The notes: generated by a model from the letters alone, not told the origin. A DNA stretch of 18,997 nt from an uncultured Micromonospora sp. (GCA_937951935.1 CALGAM010000223.1:1-18997), one strand, 5' to 3'; positions 1 through 6,940 are shown, counted from the first letter of the stretch. Program-made: numbers and translations.

Positions 1-314
<314 letters not shown>

Positions 315-318
<4 letters not shown>

Positions 319-923
319 CACCCCGGGGGTACGGTCCCGGCGCCTCCTTCTGCCCGCGGTGTGCGGCGCCGCTGCCCGGGCCCGCTCCGACAACCTGTGT
401 CGGCTGCGGTTACCAGCTGTTCGTCAACGCCCGTCCCACCGCCGGGCTCGTCCTGCTCGACCGCGATCCGGGGTGGGCGGACGGGCCGGTGGGGGCGGAC
501 GATGCGGGGCCGCGCTTCCTGGCGTTGCGTCGGGCGGCGGAGCCGATGATCGGCCGGTGGGAGACGCCGGGCGGGTTCTGCGACGGCTGGGAGCATCCCG
601 CGGACGCGGCGCTTCGGGAGGCCCGCGAGGAACTGGGTGTCACGGTGACGATCGGTGACTGCCTCGGGATGTTCGTCGGCAGTTACGAGTTCCAGGACGA
701 GGTGCTTCCGGTACTCGACGTCTTCTTCCTGGCCATGCTGGAGGAACACGCCATCGTCCTGGATCCGGCCGAGGCGACCGAGTGGCGCTGGTTCCCCCTG
801 TTCGACCCGCCTCCGCTGGCCTTCGCCACGATGGACCAGGCCGTCCGGGTGGCGGCGCAGCGTCTGCGACGCGGGGACGGTCCGGGGCCTGCGGGCGCCG
901 ACGAACGCGGTCGCCGCGTGTGA
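315..923 (+). CDS. Nudix hydrolase with N-terminal zinc ribbon
   Basis: This is a 202-residue protein starting at GTG 315, which overlaps the lepA stop (GTGA). Two CxxC pairs (Cys13/Cys16 and Cys28/Cys31) form a small zinc ribbon. A Nudix fold follows. Its catalytic box spans about residues 87-109 and fits the consensus GX5EX7REUXEEXGU exactly: Gly87, Glu93, Arg101-Glu102, Glu105-Glu106 and Gly108. The Glu residues would bind Mg2+ and the enzyme should cleave a nucleoside diphosphate linked to another group. The zinc-ribbon plus Nudix layout resembles NudC/NADH pyrophosphatase and ADP-ribose pyrophosphatase-like proteins, but the NudC-specific SQPWPFPxS segment is not visible, so the substrate is unknown. 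The last 20 or so residues are charged and probably disordered. Coupling to lepA is positional and need not mean a shared function. Confidence 0.93.
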
Positions 924-966
924 CCGCCGACGGAGGGGAGACCCGAACTTCGGCGTCGCTCCGAGT

Positions 967-995
967 CGGACAGGCCGTCGGTGACGTGTCATACT
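967..995 (+). promoter_or_regulatory. Candidate sigma70-type promoter upstream of the 1229 gene
   Basis: CGGACA (967-972) and CATACT (990-995) each match four of six consensus positions and are separated by 17 nt. Transcription would start near 1002 and leave a leader of about 225 nt before the GTG at 1229. A second, start-proximal -10 box exists at 1216, so this may be an alternative promoter or drive a short RNA. Confidence 0.35.
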
Positions 996-1102
996 TCCCT
1001 GCGGCCGCAACGCGCCCAACCGTGACCCGGACGGGCATTGTCGACCTTCCGACTTTCGTTGGCGATCCTCCTTCGGGTTCGGCCGGTCCGGCGGCCGCCT
1101 TT

Positions 1103-1167
1103 CCGCCGACCGACGCGGCGGGAAGGCTGTTTACACCACGGTTCGACCGACCGTCGGCACGGTGGTG
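1103..1167 (+). other. Two successive hairpins in the leader region 924-1228
   Basis: Hairpin one has arms CCGCCG (1103-1108) and CGGCGG (1116-1121), with a 7-nt loop and an outer TT/AA that could extend it past one bulge. Hairpin two has arms CACCAC (1134-1139) and GTGGTG (1162-1167) with a small nested stem inside. The 305-bp stretch 924-1228 holds no convincing gene. These structures could end the Nudix transcript or shape a leader RNA. There is no U-tract after either hairpin. Confidence 0.4.
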
Positions 1168-1213
1168 GATCCCGGCCTGGGGCACGGGTCTATGTTCCAA
1201 GAGTGGTTTTGCT

Positions 1214-1221
1214 GTTACGGT
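1214..1221 (+). promoter_or_regulatory. Extended -10 box (TGT-TACGGT) for a leaderless start at 1229
   Basis: TACGGT (1216-1221) fits the actinobacterial TAnnnT -10 pattern and is preceded by the TGn extension. Exactly 7 nt separate it from the GTG at 1229, so the transcript would begin at or next to the start codon. No Shine-Dalgarno sequence precedes the GTG. Similar spacing recurs at five other genes in the window. Confidence 0.55.
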
Positions 1222-1228
1222 CGGTAAT

Positions 1229-2065
1229 GTGTCCACCGATTCTGCCCTGGGAAGTGCGGAGTTGTCCCCCCAACAGCTTTCGTACCAACACCCGAAGGTG
1301 GCGTTGTACCTTGAGGCGTACACGCCGCTGGTCGAACAATGGTTTCACGCCCTGCGCGCCTGCCCGGCGCTGACGGAATTGCGCGCCACGGCACAGACCC
1401 GAGACGTTCTCGGTAACGTGGAACGCCTGGAGTCGCTTTTCCGGTCCATCGTCGACGACCTGTTCGACCAGGGGGGCGCGGTGCTGGAGCACGCCCTGGC
1501 GGTGGTCTCCGAACACCGGGACGCGGTGGTCTGGACAAACCAGATGGTGCCACGGCCCGGAGCCGACCTCGTCGAACTGGCCGCCTCCCTGCGGCACAAG
1601 TTCAAGCGGAACATCAGCCTCGCGCTGATGGAGGCGCTGATCTGCCTGCAGTCCGCGATCGCGTACGGGCGGGACACGCTGGGGCTTGCCGGTGCTGCTC
1701 TGGAGGCGACCCTGCGTCGGAGCACCGTCCTGCTGGCCAGCCTCTCCGTGCTGCACGACGAGCAGGAGGTGGCGCGGATGCGCTACCTGACGGGGGACCC
1801 GAGGGAGATCCAGCACCCGACGTTCACCGTGTCCGACATCGTCGGTGGCGCCTTCCACATTCCCGCGGACAAGTTCCGGGTGGTCGGGGCGGACGGGCAC
1901 CAGAGGATCCGGTTCGCGAGCGTCCCACCCAGCGGCCTCGTGCCCACCAGTCCCACCATGAAGTGCCCTGCCCACCGGTTGACCAACGAGGACGGGGAAC
2001 CGTTGAACAACGAGTTGTGGGACCTGCTCGTGGACATTTATCGGGATTCCGGCCAACTGGCGTAG
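1229..2065 (+). CDS. Unrecognised 278-residue protein
   Basis: I do not recognise this family. The frame is open much further upstream (to 782), but that part has composition typical of non-coding frames and overlaps the Nudix gene. GTG 1229 is preferred because of the -10 box 7 nt before it. Residues 1-170 or so look mainly alpha-helical, with amphipathic stretches around QHPKVALYLEAYTPLVEQWF and HKFKRNISLALMEALICLQS. The C-terminal third is more polar, with GDPREIQHPTFTVSDIVGG and a conserved-looking MKCPAHRLTNEDGEPLNNEL end containing the Cys-Pro-Ala-His element. No signal peptide, clear membrane segment or known catalytic motif is visible. It stands alone between the lepA-Nudix pair and a convergent gap. 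Codon use with strong GC at third positions supports it being a real gene. Confidence 0.75.
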   Translation: MSTDSALGSAELSPQQLSYQHPKVALYLEAYTPLVEQWFHALRACPALTELRATAQTRDVLGNVERLESLFRSIVDDLFDQGGAVLEHALAVVSEHRDAVVWTNQMVPRPGADLVELAASLRHKFKRNISLALMEALICLQSAIAYGRDTLGLAGAALEATLRRSTVLLASLSVLHDEQEVARMRYLTGDPREIQHPTFTVSDIVGGAFHIPADKFRVVGADGHQRIRFASVPPSGLVPTSPTMKCPAHRLTNEDGEPLNNELWDLLVDIYRDSGQLA

Positions 2066-2234
2066 CCGAACCGCCGGTATCGGCCGGGGACCAGGCGGAG
2101 AACGTGAACGCGACGGCAGGTCGCGGAAAAACGTGAGAATCGGCGACTGACGCGATTCGTGTTCCGCCGCCGAGCCGGGTTTTCACGTGCCGCGCCGCCC
2201 GGTCGCCGTACGCATTCCGGGTGTCGTGCGAACG

Positions 2235-2269
2235 GGAAATCGCGGTCGGGGCGATTTCCGGCCGACCGC
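2235..2269. other. Two overlapping perfect hairpins, possible pseudoknot
   Basis: Stem A pairs GGAAATCGC (2235-2243) with GCGATTTCC (2251-2259), which is 9 bp with a 7-nt loop. Stem B pairs GCGGTCGG (2242-2249) with CCGACCGC (2262-2269), which is 8 bp with a 12-nt loop. The loop of A supplies most of the 5' arm of B. The two stems are therefore either alternatives or, with 2244-2249 pairing to 2262-2267, an H-type pseudoknot. Confidence 0.6.
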
Positions 2270-2279
2270 CGCCGGCCTC

Positions 2280-2321
2280 TCACGGTCCGCCGAGGGCAGA
2301 TCACGATTCGCCGACGGCACG
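2280..2321. repeat. Imperfect 21-bp direct repeat, two copies
   Basis: Copies at 2280-2300 and 2301-2321 both begin TCACG and share GCCGA and GGCA. They match at 16 of 21 positions by eye. The 21-bp period equals two helical turns. No coding frame explains it. Confidence 0.4.
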
Positions 2322-2500
2322 TCCGTCACGGCGGCGGTGCACGGGCGGCTCCGGCGGGCGACGTCGGTGGAGCAACCGGATCTCGACTCCGGGGCGATGA
2401 CGGTGGCGCCACGGCCCCGGCCCGGATTCGCCCTCACGGGAGCCGGTCCGGGCTGAGGCGGGACGTCGGGCGCCGCCCTCGCGCCACACGTCGCCGGGCG

Positions 2501-3403
2501 TTAGCGGAGCCAGGGGATGCTGGGGTTCAGCAGGCCGCGCTCCCTGAGCTCCTTGCGCAGCGGGATCTCCTCGTCGACGTAGCCGTCCCAGTTGACGCCC
2601 CAGAAGTTGGCGGTGTGCGTACCCTCGCCGCACAGCTGGCGCTGCACCGGGGTGCGGTTGGCCCACCAGGGCCCGTCCTTGTCGATGTGCAGCTCGTCCA
2701 GCGGCCGGATCCACCGGTAGGTGTACCCGATGAAGAGCATCTTCCGGGTGATGGTCGACAGGTTCGTGGAGCGGGAGTGCCACAGTCGCCGGTCGAAGAT
2801 GAACGCGTCGCCCGGGTTGGCGGTGATCTCGATCGTGCCCTCCGGATCCGGGTTGTGCACGGTCAGGTCGGCCGGGCGGGGCAGCGAGTTCCGCAGGTGG
2901 CTGCCCGGGATGATCTTGGTGGCGCCGCGCCCGGTCTCCGACAGGTCGGACAGGACGTAGGCGACCTTCAGTGAGAACATCGGCCGCGGGACGTCGGGGT
3001 CCAGCGTCTCCGGGTCGGAGTTCTGTCGGTAGCCGTCCTGGTGCCAGCCCCAGTACGGCTTCTCCGGCTCAGGCGCGGGCGGCGTCACGTCCAGGTGGTT
3101 GTGGTGGGTGTAGATGTTCCAGCCGGCCAGGCCCCACATGTACGGAAAGACGATCGGGTGGGTGAGCAGGTCGCCGAAGAGCTGGTCACGGTTGATGAAA
3201 CCGAGCAGGTGCAGGGTGCCGTCGTCGCGGACCCGTCCGGCCGCCTTCTCCTCCGCGTAGACCCGGTCCACCGCCTCCTCCAGCGCGGCCCGGTGGTCCT
3301 CCGTCAGGACGTTGCGCAGGAGCAGGTAGCCCTGCTCGTGGAACTCCTTGCGGTCCGCGTCGCTGATCGGCTCGTACCCCGTCCGGCCACCGTAGTCGAA
3401 CAC
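2501..3403 (-). CDS. Phytanoyl-CoA dioxygenase (PhyH) family Fe(II)/2-oxoglutarate oxygenase
   Basis: This 300-residue protein belongs to the non-heme iron oxygenases that couple 2-oxoglutarate decarboxylation to oxidation of a substrate. The iron triad is visible as His121 and Asp123 (in WGWHQDGY) and His209 (in RRLWHSRSTN). Arg220, 11 residues later, is placed to bind 2-oxoglutarate. A PGSH element (about residue 166-169) and NPGDAFIFD just before the distal His are typical of the family. An ATG at 3409 abuts GGGGGGAGG (3418-3410) with no spacer, whereas GTG 3403 lies 6 nt from it, so GTG 3403 is chosen. There is no signal peptide, so it is cytoplasmic. Neighbours do not form an obvious pathway and the substrate is unknown. 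Family members act on phytanoyl-CoA, ectoine and many natural-product intermediates. Confidence 0.9.
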   Translation of the reverse strand: MFDYGGRTGYEPISDADRKEFHEQGYLLLRNVLTEDHRAALEEAVDRVYAEEKAAGRVRDDGTLHLLGFINRDQLFGDLLTHPIVFPYMWGLAGWNIYTHHNHLDVTPPAPEPEKPYWGWHQDGYRQNSDPETLDPDVPRPMFSLKVAYVLSDLSETGRGATKIIPGSHLRNSLPRPADLTVHNPDPEGTIEITANPGDAFIFDRRLWHSRSTNLSTITRKMLFIGYTYRWIRPLDELHIDKDGPWWANRTPVQRQLCGEGTHTANFWGVNWDGYVDEEIPLRKELRERGLLNPSIPWLR

Positions 3404-3618
3404 GCGCATCCTCCCCCCGTTGGCGAAGATCTCTCTGATTGCGCAGGTGGCCGATCGTAGCGTGGCGCGCGACGCCGGTGGTGCCCGTGACATCCGCGAC
3501 AGCGGTGGATCTCAGTTGGTGTGCGGAAGATCGTACGCGGGGAAGTAGTGCCGGCACGGAGCGTCACAAAATGGCTCTGAATTGAGGGCGTACATCCGGT
3601 AATGCCAGTTTGTGCAGT

Positions 3619-3637
3619 CACTGCGGGTTATGCAGTG
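3619..3637. other. Inverted repeat between the lysozyme-like and dioxygenase genes
   Basis: CACTGC (3619-3624) and GCAGTG (3632-3637) form a perfect 6-bp inverted repeat with a 7-nt spacer, in the most AT-rich part of the 269-bp gap 3404-3672. It lies 36 bp past the stop of the lysozyme-like gene and upstream of the dioxygenase gene. It could be a weak terminator for the first or an operator for the second. Possible minus-strand -10 boxes (TACGAT) for the dioxygenase lie at 3535-3530 and 3459-3454. Confidence 0.4.
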
Positions 3638-3672
3638 CAACGAAAAACACCCTTCCAAACGTCAGGGGACGA

Positions 3673-4527
3673 TCAGTCGGTGAAAACCTCGGCGATGACG
3701 TGGTCGGAGCTGTACGGCTCACCCTGCACGGGCGCCCAGTTCCCACTGGCGGCGGTCCACTGCAGCGTCGCGAAGCGCACCCGCTTCACCCCGTGATCCC
3801 CGGCGTGCGACACCAGCCAGTGCGCGTAGCGCCAGCCGACCTGTGGGCTGGTGGCCGGCACCGCCAACCCGGTCACCTCGGCGGGGGACACGGTCTTCAG
3901 CCGTCCCCAGTCCCTGGTCAGCCCGTGGGTGAGCGCGGCGGTCGCCGCGGCGCCCCGCACCGGTGGTTCCCGGCCCACGGTGCAGGCGACCGCGCCGCCG
4001 GCGTTGCCGAGCAGCGCCCGGGCCAGCACCTCCGCCTCGTCCGCCCACTGCTGGTACGCCCGCGGGAACGCCGACCGCTGCACCCTCTGGGCGGCATCGG
4101 TGATCTCCATCTGCTCCCAGCCGCGTACCTTGCGCAACGCCTCGTAGAACCTGGTGGCCGCGTAGCGGGGATCGCGTATCTGCTCCGGGGTGCCCCAGCC
4201 CTGACTCGGCCGCTGCTGGAACAGACCCACGGAGTCCCGGTCGCCGCCGGCGAGGTTCCGCAGGCGCGACTCCTGCATGGCGGTGGCGAGGGCGACCACC
4301 ACCGCCCGCTCCGGCATCTTCCGCCGGACGCCGACCGCCGCGATCGTGGCCGCGTTCGCCATCTGCTCGGCGGTCAGGTCGACCCGACCGTCCGCCTCGA
4401 CGACGCAACCGCGGTTCGGCCGGGGTAGTGGCAGTTTGTGCCCGATCTCGCGGGCGCCAAGGTAGACGCCGAAGCCTGCGACCGCCGCGAGAGCGACCGC
4501 CGTCGCCACCATCGCACGAGTCCGCAC
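3673..4527 (-). CDS. Membrane-anchored lysozyme-fold protein (putative cell-wall hydrolase)
   Basis: This is a 284-residue protein with a single hydrophobic N-terminal segment (about residues 6-24, after an arginine pair), so it is probably secreted or anchored with its body outside the membrane. The central part (about 55-150) resembles the lysozyme-like/transglycosylase fold: the helix AVVVALATAMQESRLRNL carries a Glu (Glu86) where the catalytic acid sits, followed by GDRDSVGLFQQRPSQGWG, a pattern seen in many actinobacterial wall-associated proteins. The C-terminal part, including the WRYAHWLVSHAGDHGVKRV stretch, resembles an extra small domain found in homologues of unknown role. GTG 4533 is possible, but GTG 4527 is better spaced from AGGGGG (4538-4533). 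A minus-strand -10 candidate, TAGGCT, lies at 4559-4554. Peptidoglycan cleavage is inferred and not proven by motif alone. Confidence 0.75.
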   Translation of the reverse strand: MRTRAMVATAVALAAVAGFGVYLGAREIGHKLPLPRPNRGCVVEADGRVDLTAEQMANAATIAAVGVRRKMPERAVVVALATAMQESRLRNLAGGDRDSVGLFQQRPSQGWGTPEQIRDPRYAATRFYEALRKVRGWEQMEITDAAQRVQRSAFPRAYQQWADEAEVLARALLGNAGGAVACTVGREPPVRGAAATAALTHGLTRDWGRLKTVSPAEVTGLAVPATSPQVGWRYAHWLVSHAGDHGVKRVRFATLQWTAASGNWAPVQGEPYSSDHVIAEVFTD

Positions 4528-4718
4528 CGTCACCCCCTGATCGAAACGGACACAGCCTACGTCGGACCTCCGGTCCAGAGGCAGACCCGAGGGGCGAAAG
4601 ATCCCGAATTGAATCGGGGCAATCTCTCAACTCTGGTGTCAATCATCTCGGTGTCCGGATTGGTCGAGGATGACCGAATCCGGCCTCGGCTGCTCGGCGC
4701 GGGGCCGCGCGACCGGGC

Positions 4719-5504
4719 TCAGGCCCCGGGTACCCAGCGCGGGTCCCGTTTCTCCCGGAAGGCCGCCACACCCTCCCGCCCCTCCTCGGAGTGGAAGTAG
4801 CGCACCGACAACTCACGCAGCTGGGCCAGTTCGGCCCGGATGTCGGTCGTGGGCCGGCGGCGCAGCAGCTCCTTCGCGCCGGCCAGGGCGGCGGGCGCCC
4901 CGCGGACCAGGGCGCGGCAGTAGGAGGCGACGGTCTCGTCCAGCGCCTCCGCGGTGGTCACCGCGGTCACCAGGCCGATCTCGGCGGCCCGGCGCCCGTC
5001 GAAGGTGTCCCCGGTCAGGTAGAGCTCCGCGGCGGCCCGGGGTGCGATCCGGGGCAGCACCACCGCCGAGATCACCGCCGGGATCACGCCGAGACGGACC
5101 TCGGTGAAGGCGAAGGTGGCGTCCTCGACGCAGACCGCGAGATCCGCCGCGGCGACCAACCCGAGACCACCCGCCCGGGCCGGTCCGCCGACGCGGGCCA
5201 CCACCGGCTTCGGGGACTCCCAGATCGCCGCGATGACGTCACCGAGCATCGCCACCGGCACGGTTCCGGCCTCGTACGCGGCGGCGGTCTCCTTCAGATC
5301 CGCCCCCGAGCTGAAGACGCTGCCGGTGTGGGAGAGCACGATCACCCGGACGGCGTCGTCCGCCACGGCGGCGGCCAGCGCGTCGAGCAGCTGGGTCATC
5401 AGCGGCGTGGAGAGCGCGTTGCGGTTGTGCGGGCTGTCCAGGGTGAGCGTCGCCACCCCGTGGGCGGTCGAGACCCGGACGAGAGCGTTGGGGGTTGAGG
5501 TCAT
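4719..5504 (-). CDS. Enoyl-CoA hydratase/isomerase (crotonase) family protein
   Basis: This 261-residue protein has the length of a single-domain crotonase. Such enzymes bind acyl-CoA thioesters and stabilise an enolate in an oxyanion hole. Seen here are the N-terminal SPHNRNAL region, the oxyanion-hole segment FSSGADLKE (about 64-72), the GG motif around 106-116 and FTEVRLGVIP (133-142). Glu135 occupies the position of the second catalytic Glu of rat mitochondrial hydratase, but the first catalytic Glu position is Gly115 (AGGLGL). The protein may therefore be an isomerase, a one-Glu hydratase, or act on a branched substrate such as a methylglutaconyl-CoA-like compound. The start ATG has no Shine-Dalgarno. 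A TAGTGT box sits 6 nt upstream, which predicts a leaderless mRNA. It diverges from hemW. Confidence 0.92.
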   Translation of the reverse strand: MTSTPNALVRVSTAHGVATLTLDSPHNRNALSTPLMTQLLDALAAAVADDAVRVIVLSHTGSVFSSGADLKETAAAYEAGTVPVAMLGDVIAAIWESPKPVVARVGGPARAGGLGLVAAADLAVCVEDATFAFTEVRLGVIPAVISAVVLPRIAPRAAAELYLTGDTFDGRRAAEIGLVTAVTTAEALDETVASYCRALVRGAPAALAGAKELLRRRPTTDIRAELAQLRELSVRYFHSEEGREGVAAFREKRDPRWVPGA

Positions 5505-5510
5505 GCCGGC

Positions 5511-5516
5511 ACACTA
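5511..5516 (-). promoter_or_regulatory. -10 box TAGTGT for the crotonase-family gene (leaderless)
   Basis: On the minus strand TAGTGT is followed by GCCGGC and then the ATG at 5504. The spacing implies transcription from about the start codon. The same few bases lie 6 nt upstream of hemW on the other strand, where CACACT (5510-5515) is only a weak -10 match. Confidence 0.45.
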
Positions 5517-5521
5517 GTCGT

Positions 5522-6745
5522 ATGCCCGGAGCCCTCCCAGAAGGCGAGCCCGTACCCGACGACGGGGCGCTGCCCGACTCCGCCCTGTCGGCGGTGGGAA
5601 AGCGCGGTTTCGGGGTCTACGTCCACGTACCCTTCTGCGCCAGCCGCTGCGGCTACTGCGACTTCAACACCTACACCGCGGCCGAGCTGGGTGGCGGGGC
5701 GAGTCGGGACGGCTACGCCGACCAGGTCCTCGCCGAGCTGGCACTGGCCGGTCGCGTGCTGGGCGACAACCCGCCCCCGCGGGTCGACACGGTCTTCGTG
5801 GGCGGCGGCACCCCGACCCTGCTGCCCACCGACGACCTCGTCCGGATCCTCGACGGCATCGACCGGGTCTGGGGGCTGGCCAGCGACGCCGAGGTCACCA
5901 CGGAGGCGAACCCGGAGTCGGTGACGCGCGAGTCGCTGAAGGCGTTGCGGGCCGGCGGCTACACCCGGATCTCGCTGGGTATGCAGTCGGCCGCCCCCGG
6001 GGTGCTGGCGGTGCTGGACCGGCGGCACACCCCCGGCCGGGCGACGGCCGCCGCGCAGGAGGCCCTGGAGGTCGGCTTCGACCATGTCAACCTGGACCTC
6101 ATCTACGGCACGCCGGGGGAGCGCGCGGAGGACTTCGCGGCGTCGCTGGAGGCGGTGATCGAGGCCGGGGTCGACCACGTCAGCGCGTACGCCCTGATCG
6201 TGGAGGACGGAACCCGGCTGGCCGCCCGGATGCGCCGTGGTGAGCTGCCGTACCCGGATGACGACGTGGCGGCGGACCGCTACCTGGCGGCGGACGCGCG
6301 GCTGGCCGCCGCCGGCTTCTCCTGGTACGAGGTCTCCAACTGGGCGCGGAGTGCGTCGGCGCGCTGCCGGCACAACCTGCTCTACTGGACCGGCGGCGAC
6401 TGGTGGGGACTCGGCCCGGGAGCGCACAGCCACGTCGGCGGGGTCCGCTGGTGGAACGTGAAGCACCCGGCGACGTACGCCGCCCGGCTCGGCGCGGGAC
6501 GGTCGCCCGGACAGGGCCGGGAGGTGCTGTCGGCGGCGGACCGGCGGGTGGAGGAGGTGATGTTGCGGCTGCGCCTCGCCGACGGACTGCCCCTGGCGGT
6601 CCTCGACGCGGCCGGCCGGGCCAGCGCGGCCAACGCGCTCGCCGACGGGCTGCTCAGCCGGCCGGAGTACGACGCCGGGCGGGCCGTGCTGACCCTGCGC
6701 GGACGCCTCCTCGCCGACGCGGTGGCGCGGGACCTGCTGCCCTGA
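5522..6745 (+). CDS. hemW: HemW-like radical SAM protein (heme chaperone family)
   Basis: This 407-residue protein is typical in length for HemW. The radical SAM cluster motif CX3CX2C is Cys39-Cys43-Cys46 (CASRCGYCDF), and the glycine-rich SAM-binding segment VFVGGGTPTLL follows. Further HemN/HemW marks are TTEANPESV, RISLGMQS, HVNLDLIYGTPGE, and RHNLLYW with GLGPGAHSHVGG near residue 280-305. HemW proteins were long labelled coproporphyrinogen III oxidases but the characterised ones bind heme and deliver it to partners. The CxxxC-GYC cluster lacks the fourth Cys of true HemN. In actinobacteria hemW often lies between lepA and hrcA, as here. ATG 5522 is the first sensible start. No Shine-Dalgarno is evident. 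Confidence 0.95.
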   Translation: MPGALPEGEPVPDDGALPDSALSAVGKRGFGVYVHVPFCASRCGYCDFNTYTAAELGGGASRDGYADQVLAELALAGRVLGDNPPPRVDTVFVGGGTPTLLPTDDLVRILDGIDRVWGLASDAEVTTEANPESVTRESLKALRAGGYTRISLGMQSAAPGVLAVLDRRHTPGRATAAAQEALEVGFDHVNLDLIYGTPGERAEDFAASLEAVIEAGVDHVSAYALIVEDGTRLAARMRRGELPYPDDDVAADRYLAADARLAAAGFSWYEVSNWARSASARCRHNLLYWTGGDWWGLGPGAHSHVGGVRWWNVKHPATYAARLGAGRSPGQGREVLSAADRRVEEVMLRLRLADGLPLAVLDAAGRASAANALADGLLSRPEYDAGRAVLTLRGRLLADAVARDLLP

Positions 6746-6815
6746 GCGGCGCCGTCGCGACGGACTCGTCGCCGGTCCCACCGGCCCGTACGTCACCGAA
6801 CGGGCGTCTGGGTCA

Positions 6816-6890
6816 CTCGTGGCCGTGTTCCTCGTGGCCCCTGCCGGAGGCGACGAGTTACTCGTGGCCCGTGCCGGAGGCGACGACCCG
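6816..6890. repeat. Tandem 30-bp repeat, two full copies plus a partial one
   Basis: Copies at 6831-6860 and 6861-6890 share CTCGTGGCCC and GCCGGAGGCGACGA, differing at the 11th base and the last few. A partial unit (CTCGTGGCC) lies at 6816-6824. It sits in the 195-bp gap between the convergent hemW and DUF4870 genes. Read on the minus strand it encodes two related tails (VVASGTGHE-stop and LVASGRGHEEHGHE-stop), but no start codon or gene leads into them. Confidence 0.7.
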
Positions 6891-6910
6891 ACGCGGGGTG
6901 TCGGGGTTCG

Positions 6911-6934
6911 GCACGGGCCACGCCGGCTCCGTGC
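6911..6934 (-). terminator. Hairpin after the DUF4870 gene
   Basis: GCACGG-GCC (6911-6919) pairs with GGC-T-CCGTGC (6925-6934) across a 5-nt loop, giving nine base pairs with one bulged base. It begins 6 bp past the minus-strand stop codon. There is no U-tract, which is common for high-GC actinobacterial terminators. Confidence 0.5.
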
Positions 6935-6940
6935 GAGGGG

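Larger units (their letters stand above)
2066..2500. other. Gene-free 435-bp convergent gap with strong secondary structure
   Basis: The stretch lies between the 3' ends of the 1229 gene and the dioxygenase gene. The frames open here have arginine-rich, low-complexity translations with no recognisable motifs or ribosome binding sites, so I see no gene. It contains the overlapping perfect hairpins at 2235-2269 and a 21-bp direct repeat at 2280-2321. It may hold terminators, a small RNA or the remains of a lost gene. Confidence 0.6.

Noticed and set aside
782..1228. Upstream extension of the 1229 gene to an ATG at 782
   Set aside because: It would overlap the Nudix gene by 142 bp, its translation is low-complexity Ala/Gly/Pro/Arg, and it runs through the hairpins and -10 box that support GTG 1229.
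2159..2974. Plus-strand open frame covering the convergent gap and the dioxygenase 3' end
   Set aside because: The translation is Arg/Gly-rich with no motif, and half of it is antisense to a clear oxygenase gene.
4603..4618. Small hairpin CCCGA-N6-TCGGG between the lysozyme-like and crotonase genes
   Set aside because: Only 5 bp, not next to a stop codon and without a U-tract. It is within chance expectation for this composition.
6816..6890. CRISPR array
   Set aside because: Only two full units, directly adjacent with no unique spacers, and no cas genes nearby.
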